From: JBDRDI01 sp043820875 | Lineage (GTDB): Bacteria > Patescibacteriota > Patescibacteriia > Patescibacteriales > UBA12075 | Assembly: GCA_043820875.1 (NCBI GenBank) | Contig: JBDRDI010000020.1 | Location: 1 to 19,513, forward strand | Direction of reading: 5' to 3' | DNA length: 19,513 bases | In this document: in pieces, positions 13,563 through 19,513 of the stretch | How positions within the stretch are numbered: the stretch's first letter is position 1 | Layout of the letters: each line of letters begins with the position of its first letter | The notes under the pieces: generated by a model | Told to the model about the DNA's origin: nothing | What the model saw: the letters and a program-made list of their open reading frames with translations, nothing else | The model's database searches: none | Made by a program: the position numbers and the translations under genes

Positions 13563-14822
13563 TCAAAACATCAACCACCCCGGCCTAAACAAAAGTAATA
13601 AGCCTAGCGAAACCATAATCGCGCCGCCGATTAAGCTTGAATATTTCGCAAATTTTGATTCAGACGCTGTGATTTTCAAGGTTGCCATGGCGATAAAAAA
13701 TATCACCATGTCGTCCAGCATATAAATAAAAATGTAGAACAATAAATAGAAGTAATATTGCCATTTTGGCAGACTGGAAAGTGCGAGTACTTGAGTGTAA
13801 ACCGCTGGTAAACCAGCTGAACAAACGATTTCTACTAAATTAATCGCGGCCGCGAGCAAAATAATTCCAGCCAAGGCTATCCAAAATTTTTGTGCCTCTG
13901 CAACTTTACGTAAATTTTCAAAAACCATTTTTCTTTTTTCATTTGATTCCACTTTACAGGTCACTTTTCTGTTTTTCCAAAAATTATACAAACTGTATCC
14001 ACCGCTCCCAAGAGCCACAAGCGCAATAGCGATTCTGATCCAAAGAATAAATCCCAAGAACAAAAACAAATTAAGCCAAGCCGCCAAGAATAAAAAATAA
14101 ACAAATCCCGAAGAAATAATAAAGGCCGAACCCAAAATCAACATTCTTTTTCTGTCTTTCATACCCAAAAGCAAGTTGATTAAAAAAAGCAAAACCCACA
14201 TGGCGCACGGATTAAATCCGTCCAGCCCGGCAATAACCAAGGTTAAAATCGGCAAAGAAACATTTTTCACGGAAATTTCTCCAAAAATCGGCACAGTAAT
14301 TTTTTCCGGAACATTACCCGCTTGCACCTTATCCGCGGAGCATCCACAATCATGAACGCATTCTTCGTCATCCAAACCACAACCATGAACGCATTTGCTA
14401 TCTGTGTTTTTGCTCTCGTTTTGCAGACTATTTATAATTGGCGCGACAACATCATCGCAACCATTCATTTCATAATCCGCGAGAATCCCCTTGATTTTTT
14501 TGCCGGTTGTTTTGTCATCATAATAACCGGTAATTGTTTTGTCTCCAATAATCGTGAATGGCACTCCGCGCACATCCACATCCATGGCCTCAGCCACGCG
14601 CGCGAGAAGCTTGGCGTTATCGCTATTACTCCACGTTTCGTATCTTTTAATTTCAATATTATTATCTGTTTTTTCCAAATAATCCAAAAATTTTTCTTCT
14701 TTTGCGCAATGAGGACACCCGTCACCATAGAAAAAATAAATATTTATCTTTTCCGTGGCTTGTGCGGAAGAAGAAAAAATAAACAGAATAAAAAGTATAG
14801 ATATAAATAATATTTTTTTCAT
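13563..14822 (-). CDS. Thioredoxin-CcdA/DsbD-like fusion membrane protein, 419 aa
   Basis: A signal peptide (1-22, ending SSAQA) leads into an exported thioredoxin-fold domain (about 24-130) with a CPHC active site at residues 36-39 and cis-Pro in RGVPFTIIG. A linker (about 125-175) holds an 11-residue Cys-rich repeat, CVHGCGLDDEE then CVHDCGCSADK. The C-terminal half (about 185-419) has six predicted membrane helices related to CcdA/DsbD, with the redox Cys of helix 1 in GFNPCAMW and of helix 4 in EIVCSAGLP. This architecture should carry electrons from cytoplasmic thioredoxin across the membrane to an exported thioredoxin domain that reduces or isomerises disulphides. A thioredoxin-reductase-like gene lies at the right edge of the window. 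The promoter has its -10 almost at the ATG. Confidence 0.88.
   Translation of the reverse strand: MKKILFISILFILFIFSSSAQATEKINIYFFYGDGCPHCAKEEKFLDYLEKTDNNIEIKRYETWSNSDNAKLLARVAEAMDVDVRGVPFTIIGDKTITGYYDDKTTGKKIKGILADYEMNGCDDVVAPIINSLQNESKNTDSKCVHGCGLDDEECVHDCGCSADKVQAGNVPEKITVPIFGEISVKNVSLPILTLVIAGLDGFNPCAMWVLLFLINLLLGMKDRKRMLILGSAFIISSGFVYFLFLAAWLNLFLFLGFILWIRIAIALVALGSGGYSLYNFWKNRKVTCKVESNEKRKMVFENLRKVAEAQKFWIALAGIILLAAAINLVEIVCSAGLPAVYTQVLALSSLPKWQYYFYLLFYIFIYMLDDMVIFFIAMATLKITASESKFAKYSSLIGGAIMVSLGLLLLFRPGWLMF
14344..14395. repeat. Imperfect 33-bp spaced direct repeat in the Cys-rich linker
   Basis: Two 19-base segments differing at one position (14344-14362, 14377-14395) with a 33-bp period, so an 11-codon in-frame duplication. 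It encodes the CVHGCG and CVHDCG cysteine-histidine clusters of the redox fusion protein. Confidence 0.65.
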
Positions 14823-14830
14823 ATAATGCT

Positions 14831-14859
14831 ATTATAGCATTGCTGTTGCGAATTTTCCA
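14831..14859 (-). promoter_or_regulatory. Promoter of the thioredoxin-CcdA fusion gene (near-leaderless)
   Basis: TGGAAA (14854-14859), 17-bp spacer and an extended -10, TGCTATAAT, on the minus strand. The -10 ends 8 nt before the ATG at 14822, so the transcript would start at or within a few bases of the initiation codon. The -10 is part of an 8-bp inverted repeat (14825-14841), which could also be an operator. Confidence 0.6.
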
Positions 14860-14864
14860 GAAAC

Positions 14865-14897
14865 ACAAAACCCTTCGCCTAAGGCGGAGGGTTTTGT
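14865..14897 (-). terminator. Terminator after the Ig-like surface protein gene
   Basis: A 16-bp stem with one G-T pair, with sequence ACAAAACCC at one end and GGGTTTTGT at the other around a short TAA-type loop. Stem ends are A- and T-rich, so it can act in both directions, but only the minus-strand gene ending at 14922 needs it. Confidence 0.75.
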
Positions 14898-14921
14898 TAA
14901 ACGAAATAAATTTTATTTGGT

Positions 14922-16298
14922 TTATGTGTTGTTTTGTTCGTCTTCGCTTGATGTTTCGTCTGCTTTCTCAGACTCTTTCTTTTCTCTGATTAATTCTCGG
15001 TTCACCCAGAAAATCCAACCGATGATGGCCAATAAGAATAATGAGAAAATTAAAATATTTAATTTTAATTTATTTTGCTGTTCATTATTTTCATCAACTT
15101 GTCCGGATACGGTTGTTTCATTTTCTTTTTTGGTCTGTGAGTCTTCAAACAATTTTCTTATTTCATCACTTGTAGAAGCCTTTTCGGTTTCAATAACCAC
15201 GTTTGGTTCATTTTCTATGACCACTTCCGGCTCTTCCTCTTCTGTGTCATCATCTTCTTCGTATTCAGAAGATTTTACGGCGACATCTTCTTCTGGTTCA
15301 ACTTCTTCGGTCACCGCCGAAACCACTATCTTTTTTACAGTAAAATTAAGCGAGTTTGAATTTTTGCTTTCTTTTCCAGTATTATCCACGGTCGTGGCAT
15401 TCATAGTATGGACTCCGGCCGAAATCGCTTTTGAAGAAACGTAAGAGAAATTTGCTGTTCCGGAAATATCGTTCTTGACCGAAAAAGAGCCGTCCAGTTT
15501 GCCGTCAATAAATATTTTGACTATTAAATTGTTTTTTGCCAATCCACGGAATACCGGTTGCTGGTATTCACCGTCGTTAACAAAAAGAGGGGTCAAAATA
15601 ATCGGCGCCGGCGTAGGATAAGCGATTTGAATTTCTCTTTCCGCCATCGCGCTTGTTCGACCATTATATTCGGTCGCCACAGCGATCAGATGCTTGCCAA
15701 TTGGCAAAGCTTCTTGCGGTTGAAAAGAAAAATTCGCTGTTCCTGACTCATCTTCTAAAACCTTGGTTGTCGTTTGCAATTTTCCATCAATATAGATTGC
15801 AACGTTGGTACCGCTCATTGTGAGTCCTGTAATCAAAGGCTTAAATTCGCCAATAATTTTTTGTTCCAAACTCGGAGAAATAATTGTTGGCATCGGAACC
15901 GAATTGGTCGGCTCAACATATGGGCTGACCGATTCAACATAAAACATTCTCTTGTTTGAATACATGGGATCCTCAATGCGATACTTGTCCTTGGCCACCA
16001 CATACACATCGTGTGTACCGGTGCTGATATTTGTTTGCGGCTGATAATAAAAATTATCAGTGCCCGTACCTTCGTCATTGATTGTCGCATTGCCGGCTTC
16101 TTGGTCGTCAATGTAAACAACAATGTCGGTGCCAGCTTCGGTTATGCCGGAAAAAATTGGTTGAGCAGAATTTTTTTCTTGATTAATCTCCACGACCATG
16201 GGCCTTAAAAGTTCGGCGTTGACCGAAAGAGGCGAAAATAGATTGAACAAAATAACAACAAACCCTATAAAAAATATATTTTTTATATATCTAAACAT
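14922..16298 (-). CDS. Cell-surface protein with three Ig-like modules and C-terminal anchor, 458 aa
   Basis: A signal peptide (about 1-28, ending SVNA) precedes three related modules of roughly 95-100 residues (about 30-130, 140-235 and 238-330). Each has a strand like VVYIDDQ, AIYIDGK or KIFIDGK, a later GTxNF[SY]Y or GTANFS strand and an HDVYVVA/HLIAVAT/HTMNATT end, as in bacterial Ig-like adhesin repeats. An acidic, probably disordered linker (about 335-405) is followed by a membrane helix (about 411-432) and a charged cytoplasmic tail of 26 residues. It should be exported and anchored, with the modules outside and the linker spanning the envelope. Role in attachment to host or surfaces is inference. 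Promoter with palindrome upstream, terminator downstream: a single-gene unit. Confidence 0.85.
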   Translation of the reverse strand: MFRYIKNIFFIGFVVILFNLFSPLSVNAELLRPMVVEINQEKNSAQPIFSGITEAGTDIVVYIDDQEAGNATINDEGTGTDNFYYQPQTNISTGTHDVYVVAKDKYRIEDPMYSNKRMFYVESVSPYVEPTNSVPMPTIISPSLEQKIIGEFKPLITGLTMSGTNVAIYIDGKLQTTTKVLEDESGTANFSFQPQEALPIGKHLIAVATEYNGRTSAMAEREIQIAYPTPAPIILTPLFVNDGEYQQPVFRGLAKNNLIVKIFIDGKLDGSFSVKNDISGTANFSYVSSKAISAGVHTMNATTVDNTGKESKNSNSLNFTVKKIVVSAVTEEVEPEEDVAVKSSEYEEDDDTEEEEPEVVIENEPNVVIETEKASTSDEIRKLFEDSQTKKENETTVSGQVDENNEQQNKLKLNILIFSLFLLAIIGWIFWVNRELIREKKESEKADETSSEDEQNNT

Positions 16299-16442
16299 AG
16301 GATAATGCCGTTTCCCCCTTTAAACAGTAATTTATTAAATTTTTAATCTACGTTTTGTTTTTGTATTTATTTTTATTTTTAGATTTCGCATTTTAGCTAA
16401 ATCACGAAAGAACGTTTAAAAGAACAATAATTGTCTCTTCAC

Positions 16443-16470
16443 CTTATATGATTATGACCACATTGGTCAA
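16443..16470 (-). promoter_or_regulatory. Promoter and operator candidate of the Ig-like surface gene
   Basis: On the minus strand TTGACC (16465-16470), a 16-bp spacer and TATAAG (16443-16448). A perfect palindrome with arms TGACCA and TGGTCA around three bases (16455-16469) covers the -35 and most of the spacer, as a repressor site would. The predicted leader is long, about 138 nt; I see no recognisable riboswitch in it. Confidence 0.5.
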
Positions 16471-16500
16471 GTCAAAAAACAAGTTAAATTTCTGACAAAC

Positions 16501-16509
16501 TGTGCATAA
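16501..16509 (-). promoter_or_regulatory. DnaA-box match
   Basis: TTATGCACA on the minus strand fits the DnaA-box consensus and is preceded by TTTTTCACAGA, as often seen around origin boxes. It is isolated, in the 232-bp spacer between yraN and the Ig-like gene, so an origin role is unlikely from this alone. Confidence 0.25.
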
Positions 16510-16530
16510 TCTGTGAAAAACTTTTTTTAC

Positions 16531-16887
16531 TTAAAATATGTCTTTATAATGTTTAATTTTAGCTATTTTTTTTATTCTATCAATATCAATGGAAATTAAA
16601 TCCAGTCTAATATTGTCCGGATCCAACCTTTTGTTTTCAACATACATGCCAATCGCTTTTTTCAAATGATGTAATTTTCTGGAATTCATGTTTTCATCAG
16701 CCGTACCGAATTTATTTGATATTTTTGTTTTTACTTCAATAAAAATAATTTTATTCTCATGCCGAGCAACAATGTCCAGCTCTTTATAGCTTAATTTTAT
16801 ATTTTGACCAATAATAAAATAGCCCTTTTTGATTAAATATTTTTTTGCCAATTCCTCACCGAATCTACCGACTTTGTTTTTATACAT
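16531..16887 (-). CDS. yraN: YraN-family (UPF0102) nuclease-fold protein, 118 aa
   Basis: Small protein with the restriction-endonuclease-like fold typical of UPF0102: KVGRFGEELAKKYLIKKGY at the N-terminus, then KELDIVARHENKIIFIEVKTK (residues about 35-55) carrying the E-x-D and ExK-type catalytic pattern, and a C-terminal IRLDLISIDID. Length matches the family (about 115-125). Function is not firmly established; often placed near rnhB, as here with three genes between. It starts shortly after a hairpin that ends the upstream gene, so it may be a separate transcript or depend on read-through. Confidence 0.9.
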   Translation of the reverse strand: MYKNKVGRFGEELAKKYLIKKGYFIIGQNIKLSYKELDIVARHENKIIFIEVKTKISNKFGTADENMNSRKLHHLKKAIGMYVENKRLDPDNIRLDLISIDIDRIKKIAKIKHYKDIF

Positions 16888-16896
16888 ATAAATAAT

Positions 16897-16918
16897 AAGG
16901 CGCTCAAGAAAGCGCCTT
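16897..16918 (-). terminator. Terminator-like hairpin between the 128-aa gene and yraN
   Basis: AAGGCGCT pairs with AGCGCCTT, an 8-bp perfect stem with a 6-nt loop; on the minus strand TTATTATTTA follows, a weak T-tract. It lies 26 bases after the stop of the 128-aa gene and 10 bases before the yraN ATG, so it could also attenuate yraN. Confidence 0.55.
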
Positions 16919-16943
16919 TGATTATTTTAAATACATAGATTTA

Positions 16944-17330
16944 TTACGGAATATATTTTTTGTATTCAGCTTCTTTCCTCTGCTGTTCCAACATTTTAGG
17001 AATTTTTAAAGCATCTTCAATTATAAAATAAAACCAAACCGCCATTTCCGCGACCAAAATCAAAAACAAAACCCTGGAAGACAAAACCGGGACGGCTTGA
17101 TCCGTGAAAAATAACAGAATCAAGGCGAACGCCGCGTTGGTTGAAAAAAAAGAAGATAATTTTCTCCAAACACGAGCGATGGCTTTTTTTCTGTCCTTAT
17201 TTTTTAAAATAAAAAAAATCACGGCCAAAACCGCCAAGGCGATAATAATAATGACATAGATCGCGCGAACACTCGGTACGAGCGGTCCCGGATGCCCGTT
17301 AAACCAATAAGTTAATTTTAAAAAATTCAT
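16944..17330 (-). CDS. Small integral membrane protein of unknown function, 128 aa
   Basis: Not recognised as a named family. It has a short N-terminus with WFNGHPGPLVPSVRAIY, a first membrane helix (about residues 22-43), a basic loop (KNKDRKKAIARVWRKL), a second helix (about 64-78) and a third (about 83-103), then a charged cytoplasmic tail rich in Lys, Glu and Gln. The positive-inside rule puts the basic loop and the tail in the cytoplasm. It follows the UbiE-like methyltransferase by 14 bp, in an apparent operon. Coding is supported by the clean hydrophobic pattern and packing with neighbours. Confidence 0.65.
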   Translation of the reverse strand: MNFLKLTYWFNGHPGPLVPSVRAIYVIIIIALAVLAVIFFILKNKDRKKAIARVWRKLSSFFSTNAAFALILLFFTDQAVPVLSSRVLFLILVAEMAVWFYFIIEDALKIPKMLEQQRKEAEYKKYIP

Positions 17331-17344
17331 AAAATTTATTTTAA

Positions 17345-17899
17345 TTATATTTTTGTAAATACCAACCCGTAATGATATTGGCCGGCTGGAAAATCTTCCT
17401 CCAAGCGCAAACCAATTTTGGCCATTACTTTTTCCAGATTTTCTTTATTGACTCTTTGGTTCGCATCCGGGCCAAAAGGCGATGATGATTCTTTCCATTC
17501 CACAACAACCAATTTTCCACCGCGCTTCAACATTCTGACGGCTTCTCGAACTACTTCCGCTCTTTTTACGGACATATGCAAAGTGTTGATCAGCAAGGCC
17601 ACATCCAAACTGCCGGATTCAATTTTTGTGGCGCCAAATATTTCCAAATCACTCAAAATCGTTTTGATATTTTTATAATTTTCTTGTCTTGCTCTTTTTT
17701 CTAAAGACTCTAAAGAGTTTTTCAAAATATCAATCGCATATACTGTGCCACTTCGTCCCACACGATCCGCGGATGAAAAAACAAAATGTCCATGTCCTCC
17801 GCATCCAAGCTCTGCGACGCGCGCACCTTCTTTTATCTTTGCCTTATCCAAAATCAGCCTTGAATCCAAAAGCAAATTTCCTCCTGTGATATTATACAT
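17345..17899 (-). CDS. Class I SAM-dependent methyltransferase (UbiE-like), 184 aa
   Basis: Motif I VAELGCGGHGHF at residues 28-39, VYAIDIL at about 53-59 (acidic ribose contact), a LDVALLINTLHM motif IV and the REAVRMLKRGGKLVVVEW post-motif are all present in order. Organisation resembles UbiE/Methyltransf_11/31 enzymes, with a typical length for a minimal domain. No substrate is indicated. It begins 76 bp after the YvlD-like gene and has its own promoter with a 21-nt leader; the 128-aa membrane protein gene follows closely. Confidence 0.87.
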   Translation of the reverse strand: MYNITGGNLLLDSRLILDKAKIKEGARVAELGCGGHGHFVFSSADRVGRSGTVYAIDILKNSLESLEKRARQENYKNIKTILSDLEIFGATKIESGSLDVALLINTLHMSVKRAEVVREAVRMLKRGGKLVVVEWKESSSPFGPDANQRVNKENLEKVMAKIGLRLEEDFPAGQYHYGLVFTKI

Positions 17900-17926
17900 A
17901 AATTGTTTATTGTTTATTATGCTTTT

Positions 17927-17955
17927 ATTATAATTTATTAAAGTGAAAACAGCAA
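17927..17955 (-). promoter_or_regulatory. Promoter of the UbiE-like methyltransferase gene
   Basis: TTGCTG (17950-17955), 17-bp spacer and a perfect TATAAT (17927-17932) on the minus strand, with a predicted start near 17920 and a short leader to the ATG at 17899. The -35 is a partial match (TTG retained). Confidence 0.5.
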
Positions 17956-17975
17956 GAATCTTCGGTTTTTTTGTT

Positions 17976-18311
17976 TTACTTAAAAAGAAGATTAAGAAAA
18001 TAATTAACCACCATTAAAACGGCTCCGAATAAAATCGCGGTTAAAAATCCGTTCACTTCAAATCCTTTAATAACGGAAGACACAAGCAAAATCAAAACTG
18101 CGTTGATAACAAAAGTGAAAAGCCCGAGAGTCAGAATGTTGATCGGCAAGGTGAGCAATATCAAAATCGGCTTCAGGGTGATATTGATCAGTCCCAAAAT
18201 AACCGCGACCCAAAGAGCGGGCCACAATCCGGCCACTTTGACGCCGGGAACAAAATAGGCGCTGATTAAAATCGCGGCTGCGGCCAAAAGCCATTTGATT
18301 AAAATAAACAT
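17976..18311 (-). CDS. Phage holin 4/YvlD-family membrane protein, 111 aa
   Basis: A very hydrophobic protein with four predicted helices (about residues 4-22, 28-46, 50-77 and 85-110). The opening IKWLLAAAAILISAYFVPGVKV and the PGVKVAGLWPALWVAVILGLIN segment, followed by LKPILILLTLPINILTLGLF, are hallmarks of the YvlD family (annotated as phage holin family 4). Despite the name it is normally a chromosomal membrane protein, not a lysis gene, and no phage genes are around. It follows rnhB by 18 bp, probably in one transcript. Confidence 0.9.
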   Translation of the reverse strand: MFILIKWLLAAAAILISAYFVPGVKVAGLWPALWVAVILGLINITLKPILILLTLPINILTLGLFTFVINAVLILLVSSVIKGFEVNGFLTAILFGAVLMVVNYFLNLLFK

Positions 18312-18329
18312 AAGTTTTTATATTAATAA

Positions 18330-18953
18330 TTAGTTTCTTAATAAATTTTTTATTGGCGCGAAACTTTTTCTATGAATCTCGCACGGACCGTATTTTTTCA
18401 AGTTATCTAAATGAATTTTGGTGCCATATCCTTTGTGTTTATCAAATTCGTACTGCGGATATTTTTCATGGCACTCTCTCATGATGCGGTCGCGAACGAC
18501 TTTTGCGATAATAGAGGCTGCGGAAATTGAAAAAACGATTTCATCGCCTCTGATAATTGCTGTCTGCGCCGTGGAAACATTGGGGATGGAAAATTTTCCG
18601 TCCACCAGCAAATGATCCGGCTTCGCTTTCAAAGAACTGATTGCTTTTTTCATGGCCAAAAACGAGGCCTGTAAAATATTTATCCGGTCAATCGTCTCGT
18701 GATCACAAATCCCGATACCAACTTCCGGAAATGACGCGAAAATCAAATCGTAAAGCTCTTCTCTTTTTTTCGCGGAAAGTTTTTTGGAATCTCTAACCAT
18801 TTTCAAATCATCGCTGATACAAAAGTCCTGTACAACCACCACGCACGCGGCCACAACCGGTCCGGCCAGAGGTCCACGCCCGGCTTCATCCAACGAACCG
18901 ACAATCTTATATCCTTGAGAAAATATTTCTTTTTCTTCAATAAGGTTTGGCAT
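18330..18953 (-). CDS. rnhB: Ribonuclease HII, 207 aa
   Basis: Removes ribonucleotides from DNA and RNA-DNA hybrids. The motif GSLDEAGRGPLAGPVVAA gives catalytic Asp22 and Glu23 and the GRG substrate-sensing triplet; VDGKF gives Asp118; ASIIAKVVRDRIM gives Asp155, completing the DEDD metal site. RDSKKLSAKKREELY and YPQYEFDKHKGYGTKIH are further family signatures. Length matches RNase HII. The ATG at 18953 lies only 7 nt after an extended -10, so its mRNA is probably leaderless. Cytoplasmic; YvlD-like gene follows. Confidence 0.96.
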   Translation of the reverse strand: MPNLIEEKEIFSQGYKIVGSLDEAGRGPLAGPVVAACVVVVQDFCISDDLKMVRDSKKLSAKKREELYDLIFASFPEVGIGICDHETIDRINILQASFLAMKKAISSLKAKPDHLLVDGKFSIPNVSTAQTAIIRGDEIVFSISAASIIAKVVRDRIMRECHEKYPQYEFDKHKGYGTKIHLDNLKKYGPCEIHRKSFAPIKNLLRN

Positions 18954-18960
18954 TAAATTA

Positions 18961-18989
18961 ATAATAGCATTTTAAACAAAAATTATAAA
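18961..18989 (-). promoter_or_regulatory. Promoter of rnhB (near-leaderless)
   Basis: TTTATA (18984-18989), 17-bp spacer and extended -10, TGCTATTAT (to 18961), on the minus strand, with 7 nt (TAATTTA) to the ATG. A TATAAT overlapping the -35 region is an alternative -10 without a good -35. Confidence 0.5.
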
Positions 18990-19011
18990 CGGCTGCCTGC
19001 TCAATTTTATT

Positions 19012-19039
19012 AAAAAAAGTGGCGAATCTATTTCGCCAC
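19012..19039 (-). terminator. Terminator after the 70-aa membrane protein gene
   Basis: On the minus strand GTGGCGAA (19032-19039) pairs with TTCGCCAC (19019-19026) and is followed by TTTTTTT. A perfect 8-bp GC-rich stem with a 5-nt loop plus a T-run, 22 bases after the stop codon: the clearest terminator in the window. Confidence 0.85.
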
Positions 19040-19060
19040 CTTAAGCGCTCATCTCGCCGC

Positions 19061-19273
19061 TTATCTACTTATATTGGCAAAAAGAAATGTGCCCATGCCC
19101 AAGATCATCAAAAAAATAAAAGTAATATAAACTGAAATTTCTTCTATTCTTTCGCGATCACCCTTACTCTTTCCTCGCAAAGCTTGGACGCCACAAATTA
19201 TGCTAAAAGCAACTCCTAAAATTGCGCCGGTTATAAAACAAATCAATCCGATTGTCTCTAGCAAGTGTGACAT
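19061..19273 (-). CDS. Small two-helix membrane protein, 70 aa
   Basis: MSHLLETIGLICFITGAILG opens the first helix (about residues 8-29), a short basic loop follows (ALRGKSKGDRERIEE), and a second helix spans about 47-67. Both ends probably face outside with the basic loop in the cytoplasm. No named family is recognised. Coding is well supported: the ATG is preceded by a strong Shine-Dalgarno, AAGGAG at 7 nt spacing, the only good one in the window, and a textbook terminator follows. It lies after the thioredoxin-reductase-like gene, without visible functional link. Confidence 0.75.
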   Translation of the reverse strand: MSHLLETIGLICFITGAILGVAFSIICGVQALRGKSKGDRERIEEISVYITFIFLMILGMGTFLFANISR

Positions 19274-19375
19274 TCTTCTGCTCCTTCCACGTTAAAGATC
19301 AAAAATCCATAATAACAACCTATCAAAATTTAAATATTTTGTCCAATAATTAAAATTTACCAAAAAATTATTCAA

Positions 19376-19513
19376 TTATTTTTTTCCCCTATCTATAATA
19401 TTAACACCATTACTCCCCCGCTTCGTCTGTAAATATTGATAAGCGGCCAAGGCGGCAACTGTCCCATGTCCGGCTGCGATGGAAATTTGTTTGAAAGGCG
19501 AGTTGGTTGCGTC
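19376..19513 (-). CDS. Thioredoxin-reductase-like flavoprotein, C-terminal 45 aa (partial)
   Basis: The minus strand is open from the window edge to a TAA at 19376-19378. The residues FKQISIAAGHGTVAALAAYQ match the C-terminal FAD-contacting segment of thioredoxin reductase and related NAD(P)H-dependent flavoproteins (usually xxQVxxAAGxGxxAAxxAxxY). The rest of the gene, including the redox CxxC and nucleotide-binding motifs, is outside the window, so the exact enzyme is uncertain. The tail after the segment (about 22 residues, polar) is slightly longer than usual. Confidence 0.8.
   Translation of the reverse strand, partial: DATNSPFKQISIAAGHGTVAALAAYQYLQTKRGSNGVNIIDRGKK

Noticed and set aside
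14322..14810. A 162-codon plus-strand frame over the redox fusion gene
   Set aside because: Antisense shadow; the minus frame has a signal peptide, CPHC motif and DsbD-like helices.
14917..15444. A Ser-rich 175-codon plus-strand frame
   Set aside because: Ser-rich because it is antisense to the acidic Glu/Asp linker of the Ig-like surface protein.
17976..18311. Phage origin suggested by the holin-4 family name
   Set aside because: The YvlD-like family is chromosomal, and no phage structural, lysis or integrase gene is nearby.
1..19513. CRISPR array or alternative genetic code (UGA as Gly)
   Set aside because: No regularly spaced direct repeats with unique spacers occur, and TGA serves as a normal stop for several intact genes.

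Overview
The window looks like chromosome from an ultra-small, AT-rich bacterium of the Candidate Phyla Radiation (Patescibacteria, Parcubacteria-like). Grounds: every supported gene lies on the minus strand in tight runs; almost no start has a Shine-Dalgarno; several proteins have a Patescibacteria flavour (minor-pseudopilin cluster, secreted Ig-like proteins, thioredoxin fused to a CcdA-like membrane domain, family II pyrophosphatase beside nusA). TGA is a stop and TGG is tryptophan, so the code is standard. I cannot name a genus.

Layout, in + coordinates (transcription runs right to left). 1-480: AT-rich DNA with a DnaA-box match, then the 96-aa partner of an AbiE-type system followed by an internally deleted AbiEii remnant. 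525-2030: a large secreted multidomain protein. 2043-2334: its promoter, a nested-inverted-repeat element resembling a MITE, and the terminator of the next unit. 2335-6161: a minor-pseudopilin operon (GspH/FimT-like, PilV-like, PilW/PulJ-like and PilX-like proteins, then an exported coiled-coil protein). 6204-10423: an information-processing unit, nusA - ppaC - tig - NYN RNase. 10424-10728: nusA promoter and attenuator-like leader, a dispersed repeat and tRNA-Asp with its own promoter. 10729-13490: a SAM methyltransferase, then a probable unit of DinJ/YafQ-type toxin-antitoxin, SdpI-like membrane protein and TrmH-family RNA methyltransferase. 13563-16298: a thiol-redox membrane fusion protein and a three-module Ig-like surface protein. 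16531-19513: YraN, a small membrane protein, a SAM methyltransferase, a YvlD/holin-4-like membrane protein, RNase HII, a two-helix membrane protein and the C-terminus of a thioredoxin-reductase-like flavoprotein.

Functional themes: envelope and pilus biogenesis; transcription, translation and folding (NusA, trigger factor, tRNA-Asp, RNA methyltransferase, RNases); and thiol redox (thioredoxin-CcdA-like fusion, thioredoxin reductase).

The most interesting signals are regulatory and genome-dynamic rather than a clear new multigene system: an intrinsic-terminator hairpin almost at the predicted 5' end of the nusA transcript; promoters whose -10 box sits 6-8 nt from the ATG, implying leaderless mRNAs; the MITE-like element flanked by a 12-bp duplication of a terminator arm; a dispersed repeat encoding the last residues of trigger factor; and the collapsed AbiEii gene. 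All calls are by eye, with no database search.
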